Below are positions 53,766 to 62,716 of a DNA stretch of 64,000 bases, piece after piece. The translations under genes were made by a program, and so were the position numbers. The DNA comes from Paraburkholderia sejongensis (GTDB lineage Bacteria; Pseudomonadota; Gammaproteobacteria; Burkholderiales; Burkholderiaceae). The stretch covers positions 1 through 64,000 of the forward strand of contig NZ_JAJITD010000012.1 of NCBI RefSeq assembly GCF_020880815.1, written 5' to 3'. The notes beneath the pieces are model-generated. The model made no database searches and was not told where the DNA came from. It saw only the letters and a program-made list of their open reading frames with translations. Position 1 is the first letter of the stretch; each line of letters starts with the position of its first letter.

Positions 53766-56700
53766 AGACCCGACGCATAGCACCCGGCCCGAGCGGCCGC
53801 CTGATGGGCAATCTCGCCGAGTACAAGCGCGACCCGGTCACGATGCTGCTGAAGTTGCAGCAGCAATACGGCGACATCGCGCGCAACCGGCTCGGCCCGT
53901 TTCTCACGCATGCGCTCGCGCATCCCGAGCACGTGCAGTACGTGCTGCAGGAGAACCATCGCAACTACGTGCGCGGGCGCTTCTATGAAGACTTCAAGCT
54001 GTTCTTCGGCGACGGTCTGCTGACCACCGACGGCGAGTTCTGGCGCCGCCACCGGCGCGCGGTGCAGCCGCTGTTTCATCGCAAGCAGGTCAACGAGCAC
54101 GTGGCGGCGGTCGGCGCCGCGGCGCTCGGGCTGGTGCAGCGCTGGAGCGAGGTGCCGGCCGGCGAGCCGCTCGAAGTGGTCGAGGAAATGATGCATCTGA
54201 GCCTGAGCATGCTCGGGCTGATGGTGTTCAACACCGATATCTCGCGTTTCTCCCGCCAGGTCGGGCCATCCGTGCGCTTCGGCATCGCGGCGATGCTGCG
54301 GCAAGGCGATCTGAACGACTTCATTCCGCGTTGGCTGCCGACGCCGTTCAATCGCCGCATCGCCGAGGCGCGCCGCAATATCGACGGGATCATCGGCCAG
54401 ATCATCGAAGACCACCGCACCGGCACTTGCGATCCGAGCGACGTGATTTCGCTGCTGCTGAACGCGCGCCATCCGGACACCGGCGAACCGATGACGCCGC
54501 GCGAGGTGCATGACGAAGTGATGACCGTGTTCCTCGCCGGTCACGAGACGACCGGCACCGGGATCGCGTGGGCGCTGTATGCGCTCGCGCAGAACCCGGG
54601 TGTGCTGCGCCAGTTGCGCGAGGAACTCGATGCGCGGCTCGGCGGCCGCGCGCCGACGCTCGAGGATCTCGATGCGTTGCCGTACCTGGACCAGGTGGTC
54701 AACGAGGTGCTGCGCATGTATCCGCCGATCTGGGGCTTCACGCGCGACCTGATCGACGACGACGAGATCGGCGGCTTTCATATTCCGGCGGGCTCGTCGG
54801 TGTTCATGTCGCCGTACGTCACGCATCGGCATCCGGCGTTCTGGCGCAATCCCGATGCGTTCGATCCGGAGAACTTCGCGAGCCACGCGCCGACGCCGCA
54901 TCGCTTCGGCTACTTTCCGTTCGGCGGCGGGATGCGCAAGTGCATCGGTTTTCAGACCGCGTTGCTGCAGATGCGCGTGCTGACCGCGGTGGTCGCGCAG
55001 CACGTCGATCTGAGCATGGTGCCTGGGCATCCTATCGAACGCGGTCCGGTGATTTCGCTGCGGCCGTTGCAGGGGATCCGGATGGTGGTCACGCCGCGCC
55101 GGCGCGATACAGCGCGCGCGGCGGGCGGGCAGGGCGGCGCTGGTGTGAAGGGCGAGCGCGAACAGGTCGCGGCCGTGGTGGCCAAGGTTGCGGCGGCGCA
55201 AGCCGCACGCACGCAACAAGCGCCTTCGGGCATGAGCGAGCCAAGCGCGGCGGGCGGCGGTTGTCCGTTCGCGGCGCCGGTCGCCACGGCGCAGTTGACT
55301 GTCGTGCCGCAGCCGGTGCCGAGCGCCGCGGCTGAAGTAAAACCGGCAGCCGCCGGCCCGATGCCGGTCGCGCAGATTGCGCAGGTCGCGCCGGTCACTC
55401 CGCTCACGCCGGTCGCCGCCTCCGCCGCGACCGCGCCAACCACGTCGCCCCCCACCACCCCCGCGTTCCGCTTCACCTGGTTCGCATCCGAAATCGACCC
55501 GGTCCCCGCGACGCCCGCCCCCGAACTCGGCGGCAAGCGCGTCGTGATGGTCAATGGCCGGCCGGGCACCGTCGAGCGCGTCGCCGTCGCGCTGGCGCGC
55601 GCGAGCGCGGTGGTGTCGGTGTTCGCACCCGGCGACGCGGACCCGACCGAAGCGGCGCGAGCCCTCGTGCGCGACGCCGGCCCGTTCGACTGCATCGTCG
55701 ATCTGGGTCTCGAGGGCGGCTTCTCGTTCGCGAGCGCCGCCGCGTGGGAAGCACCGATGCGCGACAGCGTCGCGATGCTGCAAGCCTGCTATCCCGATTG
55801 GGAAGTCGAGCAGGACGCGTCGCGACTCTTTTATCTCGCGCTCACGTGGATGGACGGCCTGATGGGCTACGCCGACAGCGCGGCCGAACCGCTGGTCCAG
55901 CCGCTCGGCGGGCTGTGGGCCGGCCTCGCCAAAACGCTGCCGCAGGAAATTCCGAACTGCAATGTGCGCGTGCTCGACCTCGCGCCCGCCGACGCCGCGC
56001 GCTGCGATCGGCTGATCGCGCGCGAGCTGTATCGCTGCGGACTGTTCGAAGTCGGCTATCGCGCGGGCCGCCGCTACACGCTGCGCGCGCGCCGTCACGA
56101 ACTGCCCGCGCATTCGACCGACCCGGCCGGCGAGCTCGAAGCCGGCGACACCGTGCTGTTTTCCGGCGGCGCGCGCGGCATCGGCTTGCTGTGCGCAACC
56201 GCGCTCGCCGAGCGCCACGGCTGCACGGTGATCGTGACCGGCCGCGAGCCGTTGCCCGACGGCACCGAGGCGTGGCTGAACCTCGACGAGGCCGGCTTCC
56301 AGCGTTACGGCGTCGAACAACTGAAGCTCGCGACCCGCGAGCGCACGCCGAAGAGCATTCGCGAGCAGCTCGCGCGACTGCGCCGCCGCCGCGAACTGAA
56401 GCACTCGCTCGACGCGCTCGCCGCCCGCGGCCTGCCGGTCCACTACCGGGTCTGCGACGTCAGCGATGCCGCCGCGGTGCGCGCTTTGTGCGACGAATGG
56501 CGCGACACGCTGCGGGTGGTGATCCATAACGCCGGCGTCGACCGTCCGGTGCGGCTGCCGCTCAAGAGCGCCGACGCGTTCATCGATACCGCGCGCACCA
56601 AGGTCGCCGGTTTCGCGAACCTGTGCGCGGCGGTGGCCGGCTTCCCGCGGCTCGCGCAGTTCTGCAACGTCGGCTCGCTGACCGGGCGCTGGGGCGGCAT

Positions 56701-58045
56701 GACCGGCGAGACCGACTACGCGGCGGCCAACGACGCGCTCGCGCGGCTCGGTCTGTGGGCGCACCGCCACGCGCTCGCGTGCAGCGTGAAGACGCTGGTG
56801 TGGCCGACGTGGGAAAACGTCGGGATGATCACCAACTTCGCGGTCACCAAGCGCTACATCACGCCGCTGGCCGCCGACGAAGGGGTACGCCACTGGCTGC
56901 GCGAACTCGCTGACCGCGGCAGCGGCGAAGTGATGTTCATGGGAGCGGTCGGCCCCGCGCTGACGCCGGTCCAGCTCAAGGGCTTCGCGCCGATTTTCGA
57001 GCTGCCGAACATCGCCGAGCTGATCACGCGTCTGCACCATGCGGGCGAGCCGCTGCGCTTCCAGCCGTTCACCAGCTTCGCGACGCGCTACCGGATCGAT
57101 CCGGGCGCCGCGCCGGTCGCGCGCGCGTTTCGCGTCGCCGGCCGGCATGCGCTGCCCGCCGCGCTGCTGCTCGAACATGCGTGCTCGGTCGCCGGCTGGG
57201 TGATGCCGGCGACGCTGGAGCCGCACTATCTGGAGGCGTTGACCGACGTGGTGGTACGGCTGGAGCCGTTGCCGCTCGATCACGAGGCGGCCGGTCGAGC
57301 CGAAAAGCAGGCCGATAAGTACGCCAATAAGCAGGCCGAAAAGCAGGCCGAAAAGCACGCCAATAAGCACGCCGAAAAGCCGGCCAGTAAGCGACCCGAT
57401 CAGCACACCGAAAAGCAGACCGACCCCGCCAGCGCCGCCCAGATCGTTCTGCAAACCGAAGCAAACGGCTATCTGCGCGACGAGCGCTGGCACGTCGACG
57501 TGCGCTGCACGCTGGCCGGCACGCGCACCGAGCTGCTGAGCGCGACGCTGGTTTACCGGACCGGCGCGGTACCGGAAGCGTCGCGCGGCGAGTGGCCGGC
57601 GCGCGCGTCGCTGGGCGCGGCGAGCCTGCCCGCGCAGTCGCCGTTGACGTGGAACGCGCACGTGCTGCCGGCGGCCGACTGGCAGGCGCCGCACGATTCC
57701 GCCAGCGCGATCGCGCGGGTCGGCCGGGTCGCGTGCGCCGATGCGTCGGATCTGTGGGCGGTGCCGTTGCCGCCCGAGTTGCGCTTGCCGGTCAATCACA
57801 TCGAAAACGTGCTGCGCGCGCTCGCGGCCGACCAGGCCCACGAAGCCAGCGCGGCCCACGCGACCCGCGACCCCGCGCCGCCGCCGCGCGCATGGCGGAT
57901 CGGCAGCATCACATGCGGCGCGCTGCCGGCGGCCAGCGCCGCGGCGATCGTGCAGTGCCGCGACGGCCATGTCGACATCGTCGACGGGCTGGGCCGGCAT
58001 CTTCTCGAACTGCGCGACATGACGCTGCGAACGTCCGCCGCCTAA
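53762..58045 (+). CDS. Cytochrome P450 fused to ketoreductase and DH-like domains
   Basis: A 1427-residue fusion. Residues 1-445 are a complete P450: I-helix AGHETT (259-264), the ExxR helix (NEVLRMYPP), and haem Cys394 in FPFGGGMRKCIG. An Ala/Pro-rich linker (about 450-580) follows. Residues 590-1075 are a PKS-type KR with its structural half (from VVMVNGRPG) and catalytic half: SGGARGIG, HNAGVDRP, SLTGRWGGMTGETDY with YAAAN. The tail (about 1110-1330) looks like a DH hot-dog (RHALPAALLLEHACSVAG) but lacks the HxxxGxxxxP catalytic pattern, so it may only bind or shape the chain. A Lys/Glu-rich insert interrupts it. No reductase partner for the P450 is fused or adjacent. The gene starts within the stop of the synthase gene, so the two proteins likely work on the same acyl chain. 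Confidence 0.87.
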   Translation: MKTRRIAPGPSGRLMGNLAEYKRDPVTMLLKLQQQYGDIARNRLGPFLTHALAHPEHVQYVLQENHRNYVRGRFYEDFKLFFGDGLLTTDGEFWRRHRRAVQPLFHRKQVNEHVAAVGAAALGLVQRWSEVPAGEPLEVVEEMMHLSLSMLGLMVFNTDISRFSRQVGPSVRFGIAAMLRQGDLNDFIPRWLPTPFNRRIAEARRNIDGIIGQIIEDHRTGTCDPSDVISLLLNARHPDTGEPMTPREVHDEVMTVFLAGHETTGTGIAWALYALAQNPGVLRQLREELDARLGGRAPTLEDLDALPYLDQVVNEVLRMYPPIWGFTRDLIDDDEIGGFHIPAGSSVFMSPYVTHRHPAFWRNPDAFDPENFASHAPTPHRFGYFPFGGGMRKCIGFQTALLQMRVLTAVVAQHVDLSMVPGHPIERGPVISLRPLQGIRMVVTPRRRDTARAAGGQGGAGVKGEREQVAAVVAKVAAAQAARTQQAPSGMSEPSAAGGGCPFAAPVATAQLTVVPQPVPSAAAEVKPAAAGPMPVAQIAQVAPVTPLTPVAASAATAPTTSPPTTPAFRFTWFASEIDPVPATPAPELGGKRVVMVNGRPGTVERVAVALARASAVVSVFAPGDADPTEAARALVRDAGPFDCIVDLGLEGGFSFASAAAWEAPMRDSVAMLQACYPDWEVEQDASRLFYLALTWMDGLMGYADSAAEPLVQPLGGLWAGLAKTLPQEIPNCNVRVLDLAPADAARCDRLIARELYRCGLFEVGYRAGRRYTLRARRHELPAHSTDPAGELEAGDTVLFSGGARGIGLLCATALAERHGCTVIVTGREPLPDGTEAWLNLDEAGFQRYGVEQLKLATRERTPKSIREQLARLRRRRELKHSLDALAARGLPVHYRVCDVSDAAAVRALCDEWRDTLRVVIHNAGVDRPVRLPLKSADAFIDTARTKVAGFANLCAAVAGFPRLAQFCNVGSLTGRWGGMTGETDYAAANDALARLGLWAHRHALACSVKTLVWPTWENVGMITNFAVTKRYITPLAADEGVRHWLRELADRGSGEVMFMGAVGPALTPVQLKGFAPIFELPNIAELITRLHHAGEPLRFQPFTSFATRYRIDPGAAPVARAFRVAGRHALPAALLLEHACSVAGWVMPATLEPHYLEALTDVVVRLEPLPLDHEAAGRAEKQADKYANKQAEKQAEKHANKHAEKPASKRPDQHTEKQTDPASAAQIVLQTEANGYLRDERWHVDVRCTLAGTRTELLSATLVYRTGAVPEASRGEWPARASLGAASLPAQSPLTWNAHVLPAADWQAPHDSASAIARVGRVACADASDLWAVPLPPELRLPVNHIENVLRALAADQAHEASAAHATRDPAPPPRAWRIGSITCGALPAASAAAIVQCRDGHVDIVDGLGRHLLELRDMTLRTSAA
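57295..57420 (+). repeat. Lys/Glu/Ala-rich tetrapeptide-like repeat inside the P450-KR protein
   Basis: Twelve-base imperfect units (GCCGAAAAGCAG, GCCAATAAGCAC and similar) encode (A-E/N/D-K-Q/H)n for about 35 residues at about 1180-1220. The segment should be a highly charged single helix or flexible spacer. The A-rich codons (AAG, GAA, AAT) stand out from the GC-rich surroundings. Confidence 0.8.
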
Positions 58046-58079
58046 CCCCGTACACCCAGCAAAAAGGACAAGGTTCGCT

Positions 58080-59525
58080 ATGACGAAGCGGGATTTCAGT
58101 TCACGCTATTGCATCATCGGCGCCGGCGCGGCCGGCATCACGGCCGCAAAGAGTCTCGCCGGGCAGGGCCTCGCGTTCGACATCGTCGAGCGCGAAGACG
58201 AGGTGGGCGGCACCTGGTATTACGGCTGCGACAGCAGCGCGATCTACCGGTCGGTGCACATGATCAGCTCGAAGGCGTTTTCCGAGTACACCGACTTCCC
58301 GATGCCCGCCGATTACCCGACCTACCCGCGCGCCGATCAGGCGCTCGCCTATCTGCGCAGCTACGCGACGCGCTTCGGCTTATACGAGCACATCGAATTC
58401 AGCCGCACCGTGCTCGACATCGAGCCGGTCGCCGGCAGCGCGCAGTGGGACGTCAAGCTCGACGGCGACGAAGTGCGCCGCTACCAGGGCGTGCTGGTCT
58501 GCAACGGCCATCTGTGCAAGCCGCGCATGCCGGCCTATCCGGGCCGCTTCGACGGTCTGCAACTGCATTCGGCCCAGTACAAGACGCCCGACGTGCTCAA
58601 GGGCAAGCGCGTGCTGGTGGTCGGCGCCGGCAACTCCGGCTGCGATATCGCGGTGGAAGCGGTGCATCACGCGCAGGCGGTGTTTCACAGCACCCGGCGC
58701 GGCTACTACTACTGGCCGAAATTCCTGTTCGGCCTGCCGGCCGACGAACTTGCCGAATGGCCGCTGAAACTGCGCACGCCGTTGTGGCTGCGCCGCTTCG
58801 CCGGCGAGTGCCTGCTGCGTCTGACGACCGCCGGCCAGCCGGAAACCTACGGGCTGCCGAAGCCGGATCACCGGCTGTTCGAGTCGCACTTCATCGTCAA
58901 CTCGACGCTGCTCTACCACCTCGGCCACGGCGATCTCACGCCGCGGCCCGACGTGCACGAACTGTGCGGCGACCGGGTGCGCTTCAGCGACGGCAGCGAG
59001 GAACAGGTGGACGCGATCGTCTACGCGACCGGTTTCGAGCTGAGCTTTCCGTTCATCGACCAGACGTATCTGAGCTGGAACAAAAACTTTCCGCAGCTGT
59101 ACCTGAACGTGTTCGACGCGCAGCATCCGAACCTGTTCTTCATCGGGCTGTTCCAGACCTCGACCGGCAACTGGCCGTTGATGGACTACCAGGCGCAACT
59201 GGTTGCGCGCTATCTGCGGGCACGCGATGCCGCGCCGCGCAAAGCCAGGCGTATCGACAAGCTGATCCAGGGCGACCGCTCCGACTGGAACGGCGGCGTG
59301 CGCTTCACGCAGACGCAGCGTCATTCGATCGAGGTCGAACACTTTGCGTACCGCGCGCAGCTTCAGCGCCTGATACGCAGGCTGCCGGCCGCGCCGGCGG
59401 ACAACGGCCGCGTGACGGCGCGCGTCACAGCGGCTAGCCATGCCGCGCAAGCCGCGCAAGCCACGCCGGCCACACCCGCCGCCGCGCAGGTCAAGCCCGC
59501 GCGCGAGGAGGCCACCGAGGCATGA
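58080..59525 (+). CDS. Flavin-containing monooxygenase (FMO/Baeyer-Villiger class)
   Basis: A 481-residue class B flavoprotein monooxygenase. It has the FAD motif IIGAGAAGITAAKSL (residues 11-25), GTWYYG, the FMO fingerprint FDGLQLHSAQYK (FxGxxxHxxxY), a second NADPH-binding Rossmann motif VVGAGNSGCDIAVE and the late ATGF motif IVYATGFELSF. It uses NADPH and oxygen to hydroxylate heteroatoms or insert oxygen beside a ketone. The C-terminal ~40 residues are an Ala/Thr/Pro tail. It begins 34 bases after the P450 fusion and overlaps the ABC ATPase gene by four bases, so it is an integral tailoring gene. A ketone left by the synthase would be a plausible target (inference). Confidence 0.9.
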   Translation: MTKRDFSSRYCIIGAGAAGITAAKSLAGQGLAFDIVEREDEVGGTWYYGCDSSAIYRSVHMISSKAFSEYTDFPMPADYPTYPRADQALAYLRSYATRFGLYEHIEFSRTVLDIEPVAGSAQWDVKLDGDEVRRYQGVLVCNGHLCKPRMPAYPGRFDGLQLHSAQYKTPDVLKGKRVLVVGAGNSGCDIAVEAVHHAQAVFHSTRRGYYYWPKFLFGLPADELAEWPLKLRTPLWLRRFAGECLLRLTTAGQPETYGLPKPDHRLFESHFIVNSTLLYHLGHGDLTPRPDVHELCGDRVRFSDGSEEQVDAIVYATGFELSFPFIDQTYLSWNKNFPQLYLNVFDAQHPNLFFIGLFQTSTGNWPLMDYQAQLVARYLRARDAAPRKARRIDKLIQGDRSDWNGGVRFTQTQRHSIEVEHFAYRAQLQRLIRRLPAAPADNGRVTARVTAASHAAQAAQATPATPAAAQVKPAREEATEA

Positions 59526-60241
59526 GCTTTCCCCCTGTTGCGAACGCGGTGTCGATCGAACGCGTGCATAAGAACTATCTGCTCGGCAGCGTCCGGGTGA
59601 CCGGTCTGGTCGACGTGTCGGTACAGATCGCGCCGAACCGCTTCACCGTGCTCAGCGGCGCGTCGGGCAGCGGCAAGACCACGCTGCTGAACATGATCGG
59701 CTGTATCGACCGGCCAGATAGCGGGCGCGTGGTGGTCGCCGGCCAGGATACCGCGCAACTGTCCGACGATGCGTTGTCCGACTTTCGCGCGAGTCGCATC
59801 GGCCATATTTTTCAGACCTTCAATCTGCTGCCGGTGCTGTCGGCGTACGAGAACGTCGAGTATCCGCTGCTGATGGCGCGCCGGCCCGCGCGGCGGCGCG
59901 CGGCGCGGGTGATGGAGCTGCTCGATGCGGTCGGGCTCGCCGACAAGGCGCGGCATCGGCCGGGGCAGCTGTCGGGCGGCCAGCGTCAGCGTGTCGCGAT
60001 TGCGCGGGCGCTCGCGCGCGAGCCGGCGCTGGTGCTCGCCGACGAGCCGACCGCGAATCTCGACAGCCGCACCGGCGACGCGATCATCGCGCTGATGCGG
60101 CGCATGCAGCGGGAGCGGCGCGTGTCGTTCGTGATTTCGTCGCACGACCCGCAGGTGCTCGGCGCGGCCGACGAAGTGATCCAGATCCGCGACGGCGCGG
60201 TGGTCGGCCGGCGCGAGATCGCCGCGGAGGGCGCGCGATGA
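59522..60241 (+). CDS. ABC transporter ATPase, LolD/MacB type
   Basis: A 239-residue ATPase. Walker A is SGASGSGKTTLLN, the signature LSGGQRQRVAIARALARE and Walker B VLADEPTANLDS, with the LolD/MacB-type pairing NMIGCIDRPDSGRV...FQTFNLLPVLSAYENVEYPL. It works with the permease encoded immediately downstream (four-base overlap). LolD/MacB-type systems drive periplasmic mechanical transport, such as lipid or lipoprotein release from the inner membrane, and not classical import. Confidence 0.93.
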   Translation: MSFPPVANAVSIERVHKNYLLGSVRVTGLVDVSVQIAPNRFTVLSGASGSGKTTLLNMIGCIDRPDSGRVVVAGQDTAQLSDDALSDFRASRIGHIFQTFNLLPVLSAYENVEYPLLMARRPARRRAARVMELLDAVGLADKARHRPGQLSGGQRQRVAIARALAREPALVLADEPTANLDSRTGDAIIALMRRMQRERRVSFVISSHDPQVLGAADEVIQIRDGAVVGRREIAAEGAR

Positions 60242-61827
60242 AACACACGCTCCTGCTCGCGTTGCGCAACCTGCAACGCAACGGCCGGCGCTCGATTACG
60301 ACGCTGCTGGCGATGATCGTCGGCGTCTGTTCGATCCTGCTGTTCGGCGGCTTCCGTACCGACATCACGTTCGGTTTGCAGACCGACTTCGTACGCCGCA
60401 GCGGTCACCTGCAGATCCAGCGCCACGACTATTTCCTGTACGGGAGCGGCAATCCGGTCGCCTACGGGATTCGCGAGCCGCAGAGGCTGCTCGACACGCT
60501 GCGCGCCGACCCGGTGCTGCAACCGATGCTGCTGGTGGCGACGCCGACGCTGCAGTTCGGCGGCGTGGCCGGCAACTTCGCGGCCGGCGTGTCGCGCACG
60601 GTGCTCGCGCAAGGGATGGTCGCCGACGATCAGAGCCGCATGCAGCGCTGGAACGATTACGGCCTGCCGTTGCAGTCGCGGCCGTTCGCGCTCGAAGGGA
60701 CCGCCGCCGACGCGGCGGTGGTCGGCCGCGGCGTCGCGCGCGTGCTGCAACTGTGCGACGCGTTGCAGGTGCCGGACTGCGCACCGCCTGAGCCGGGCGG
60801 GGGCGAGCGCGTGAAGCCGCGCGCCGCGGCCACGCGCGGCGACGTGTCCATCGCAACCGCCTCTATCGTGCGCGTCGGCGCGGCGTCCGCCGCGCCCGCT
60901 TCCGCGGCCTCGGCGAGTTCCGCGGCTTCGGGGGCTTCGGGGGCTTCCGCGGCTTCCGCGGCTTCCGCGGCCTCGGCGGCCTCGGCGGCCTCGGCGAGTT
61001 CCGCGGCCTCGGCGACTCCCGCCGACGTGCTCGCGCTCGCCGCCCTCGAAGCGCCGCCGCCATCGGCCGCCCAGCCGGCGACCCATATCGAGGTGCTGGC
61101 CGCCAATGCGTACGGCGCGCCGAACGTCGGCAGCTTCACGGTCGTCAAGGCCGAGCAGCAGGGCGTCAAGGAACTCGACGACGTGTACCTCGCGATGCAT
61201 CTGCCGCGCGCGCAGCGGCTCGTGTACGGCGGCGAGACGCCGCGCGTGACCGCTCTCCAGGTGCAGCTGCGCCACACCGCGCAACTGCCGGCCGCGCGCG
61301 AGCGGATCAGGCAATTGCTCGCGCAGCACTTCGCCGATCAGCCGCTCGACGTGCTCGACTTCGCGACGCTGAACCCGTTCTACGACCAGACCAACCGGAT
61401 GTTCGCGGTGATCTTCGGTTTTGTGTTCGCACTGATCGGCGCGATCGTGCTGTTCGTCGTCAGCAACACGATGAGCACCGCGATCATCGAGCGCACCGTC
61501 GAAATCGGCACGCTGCGCGCGATGGGCGAGCGGCGCGGCGGGATTCAGGCGCTGTTCGTCTGCGAGGGTCTGCTGCTCGGCGTCGCGGGCGCGGCGCTCG
61601 GGGTCGTCGCGGCGTTGCTGCTGGCCGCGGCGATCAACCATAGCGGGATCGCGTGGACGCCGCCCGCGCGGATCGATTCGATCGCGCTGACCGTGCGCGT
61701 GTGGGGCGAGTGGCGCCTGATCGCGCTGACCTTCGTCGCGCTGGCGCTGGTCGCGGGGCTGTCCGCGTGGTGGCCCGCGCGCAACGCGGCGCGCCGCTCG
61801 ATCGTCGACGCGCTGCGCCATGTTTGA
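60238..61827 (+). CDS. ABC permease, MacB/LolC/E (FtsX) type
   Basis: A 529-residue permease with the FtsX/MacB topology: one N-terminal helix (about 18-40), a large periplasmic domain, then three helices (about 386-410, 435-467 and 490-517). The core domain MSTAIIERTVEIGTLRAMGERRGGIQALFVCEGLL is diagnostic. The periplasmic domain contains a 44-residue Ala/Ser repeat (about 217-260). Only one permease gene is present, so a homodimer is expected. With the LolA-like protein and outer-membrane barrel next in the operon it probably moves a lipid product out of the inner membrane (inference). Confidence 0.9.
   Translation: MKHTLLLALRNLQRNGRRSITTLLAMIVGVCSILLFGGFRTDITFGLQTDFVRRSGHLQIQRHDYFLYGSGNPVAYGIREPQRLLDTLRADPVLQPMLLVATPTLQFGGVAGNFAAGVSRTVLAQGMVADDQSRMQRWNDYGLPLQSRPFALEGTAADAAVVGRGVARVLQLCDALQVPDCAPPEPGGGERVKPRAAATRGDVSIATASIVRVGAASAAPASAASASSAASGASGASAASAASAASAASAASASSAASATPADVLALAALEAPPPSAAQPATHIEVLAANAYGAPNVGSFTVVKAEQQGVKELDDVYLAMHLPRAQRLVYGGETPRVTALQVQLRHTAQLPAARERIRQLLAQHFADQPLDVLDFATLNPFYDQTNRMFAVIFGFVFALIGAIVLFVVSNTMSTAIIERTVEIGTLRAMGERRGGIQALFVCEGLLLGVAGAALGVVAALLLAAAINHSGIAWTPPARIDSIALTVRVWGEWRLIALTFVALALVAGLSAWWPARNAARRSIVDALRHV
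60886..61017 (+). repeat. 9-bp Ala-Ser-Ala coding repeats in the permease
   Basis: About fourteen units of the type GCTTCCGCG / GCCTCGGCG run in tandem and keep the reading frame, giving an (A-S-A)n insert in the periplasmic domain. Such arrays change length by slippage; all changes in steps of nine would stay in frame. Confidence 0.85.
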
Positions 61828-61903
61828 GCGTCACGTCCGGGCGTCACGTTCGAAGGTAGTTAGTTATCCGTTTCGTCATTGCTGCAATTTCTGGAGTTCG
61901 CCT

Positions 61904-62716
61904 GTGCGCCGTTTGTTCGTTGCCGTTTCGCTCGCTGTTCAACTTGCCGTTCCCGTCGCCGTTCAGCTCGCCGCGCCCGCCGCGCATGCGCAGAGCACGC
62001 AGAACGCGCCCGATCCACAAAAGCTGCTGCGCGACAGCGACGCGATCCGCACGCCGGCCGGCTCGTTCGTGCTCAACGCGACGCTGACCGAGTATCGCGG
62101 CGGCAAACAGGTGGACGGCAACGCGCTGACCATCTACTCGAAGCCCGACGCGCCAGGCGGCGCGTTCCGCACGCTGGTGCGCTTCGTCGAGCCGGCCCGC
62201 GACGCCGGCAAGCTGATGCTGAAAAACGGCAACGATCTGTGGTTCTACGATCCGGCCAACCAGGCGAGCATCCGCATCTCGCCGGACCAGCGGCTGCTCG
62301 GCCAGGCGGCCAACGGCGACGTGGTGACCGTGAATCTCGCGCACGACTACACCGCGCAGTTGACCGGCGCGGAGGACGTCGCCGACGGCGACCGGCAGAC
62401 GCGTCATTGCTACAAGCTGTCGTTGTCCGGGCAGTCGGCGGGGCTCACGTATCACCGCATCGAAATGTGGCTCGATGCGAGCAATAGCCGGCCGGTGAAA
62501 GCGAAGTTCTATTCGGAGAGCGACCGGTTGCTGAAGACCGCGTTCTATCGCCGCTATACGTCGGAACTGGGCGTCGAGCGGCCGACCGAGACGGTGATCA
62601 TCGACGGCCTCGATTCGAGCTGGGTCACGGTGATGCGTTTTTCCGGCTATGGATGGCGTGAGATTCCCGATGCGTGGCTGCAACGCGATTCGCTGCAGCG
62701 CTTCAAGGCCGAATGA
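61904..62716 (+). CDS. LolA-like outer-membrane lipoprotein-sorting family protein
   Basis: A 270-residue periplasmic protein. The GTG start at 61904 is preceded by GGAG and gives a clean signal peptide (RRLFVAVSLAVQLAVPVA, cleaved near AAHAQS). An upstream frame from 61820 would bury it. The mature part fits the LolA/LppX-like half-barrel family of lipoprotein-sorting proteins: SFVLNATLTEYRGGKQVDG, FRTLVRFVEPARDAGKLML, NDLWFYDPANQASIRISPD and DRLLKTAFYRRY. Members carry lipids or lipoproteins across the periplasm. Encoded between an FtsX/MacB-type permease and an outer-membrane barrel, it probably carries this cluster's product. It overlaps the next gene by four bases. Confidence 0.85.
   Translation: MRRLFVAVSLAVQLAVPVAVQLAAPAAHAQSTQNAPDPQKLLRDSDAIRTPAGSFVLNATLTEYRGGKQVDGNALTIYSKPDAPGGAFRTLVRFVEPARDAGKLMLKNGNDLWFYDPANQASIRISPDQRLLGQAANGDVVTVNLAHDYTAQLTGAEDVADGDRQTRHCYKLSLSGQSAGLTYHRIEMWLDASNSRPVKAKFYSESDRLLKTAFYRRYTSELGVERPTETVIIDGLDSSWVTVMRFSGYGWREIPDAWLQRDSLQRFKAE

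Noticed and set aside
47751..53783. A 2010-codon open frame antisense to the synthase gene, and similar long frames at 53672-58000, 5510-8482 and 35215-37077
   Set aside because: They mirror codon bias in GC-rich or repetitive genes; their translations are Arg/His/Ala-rich or low-complexity with no family pattern, while the sense frames carry intact catalytic motifs.
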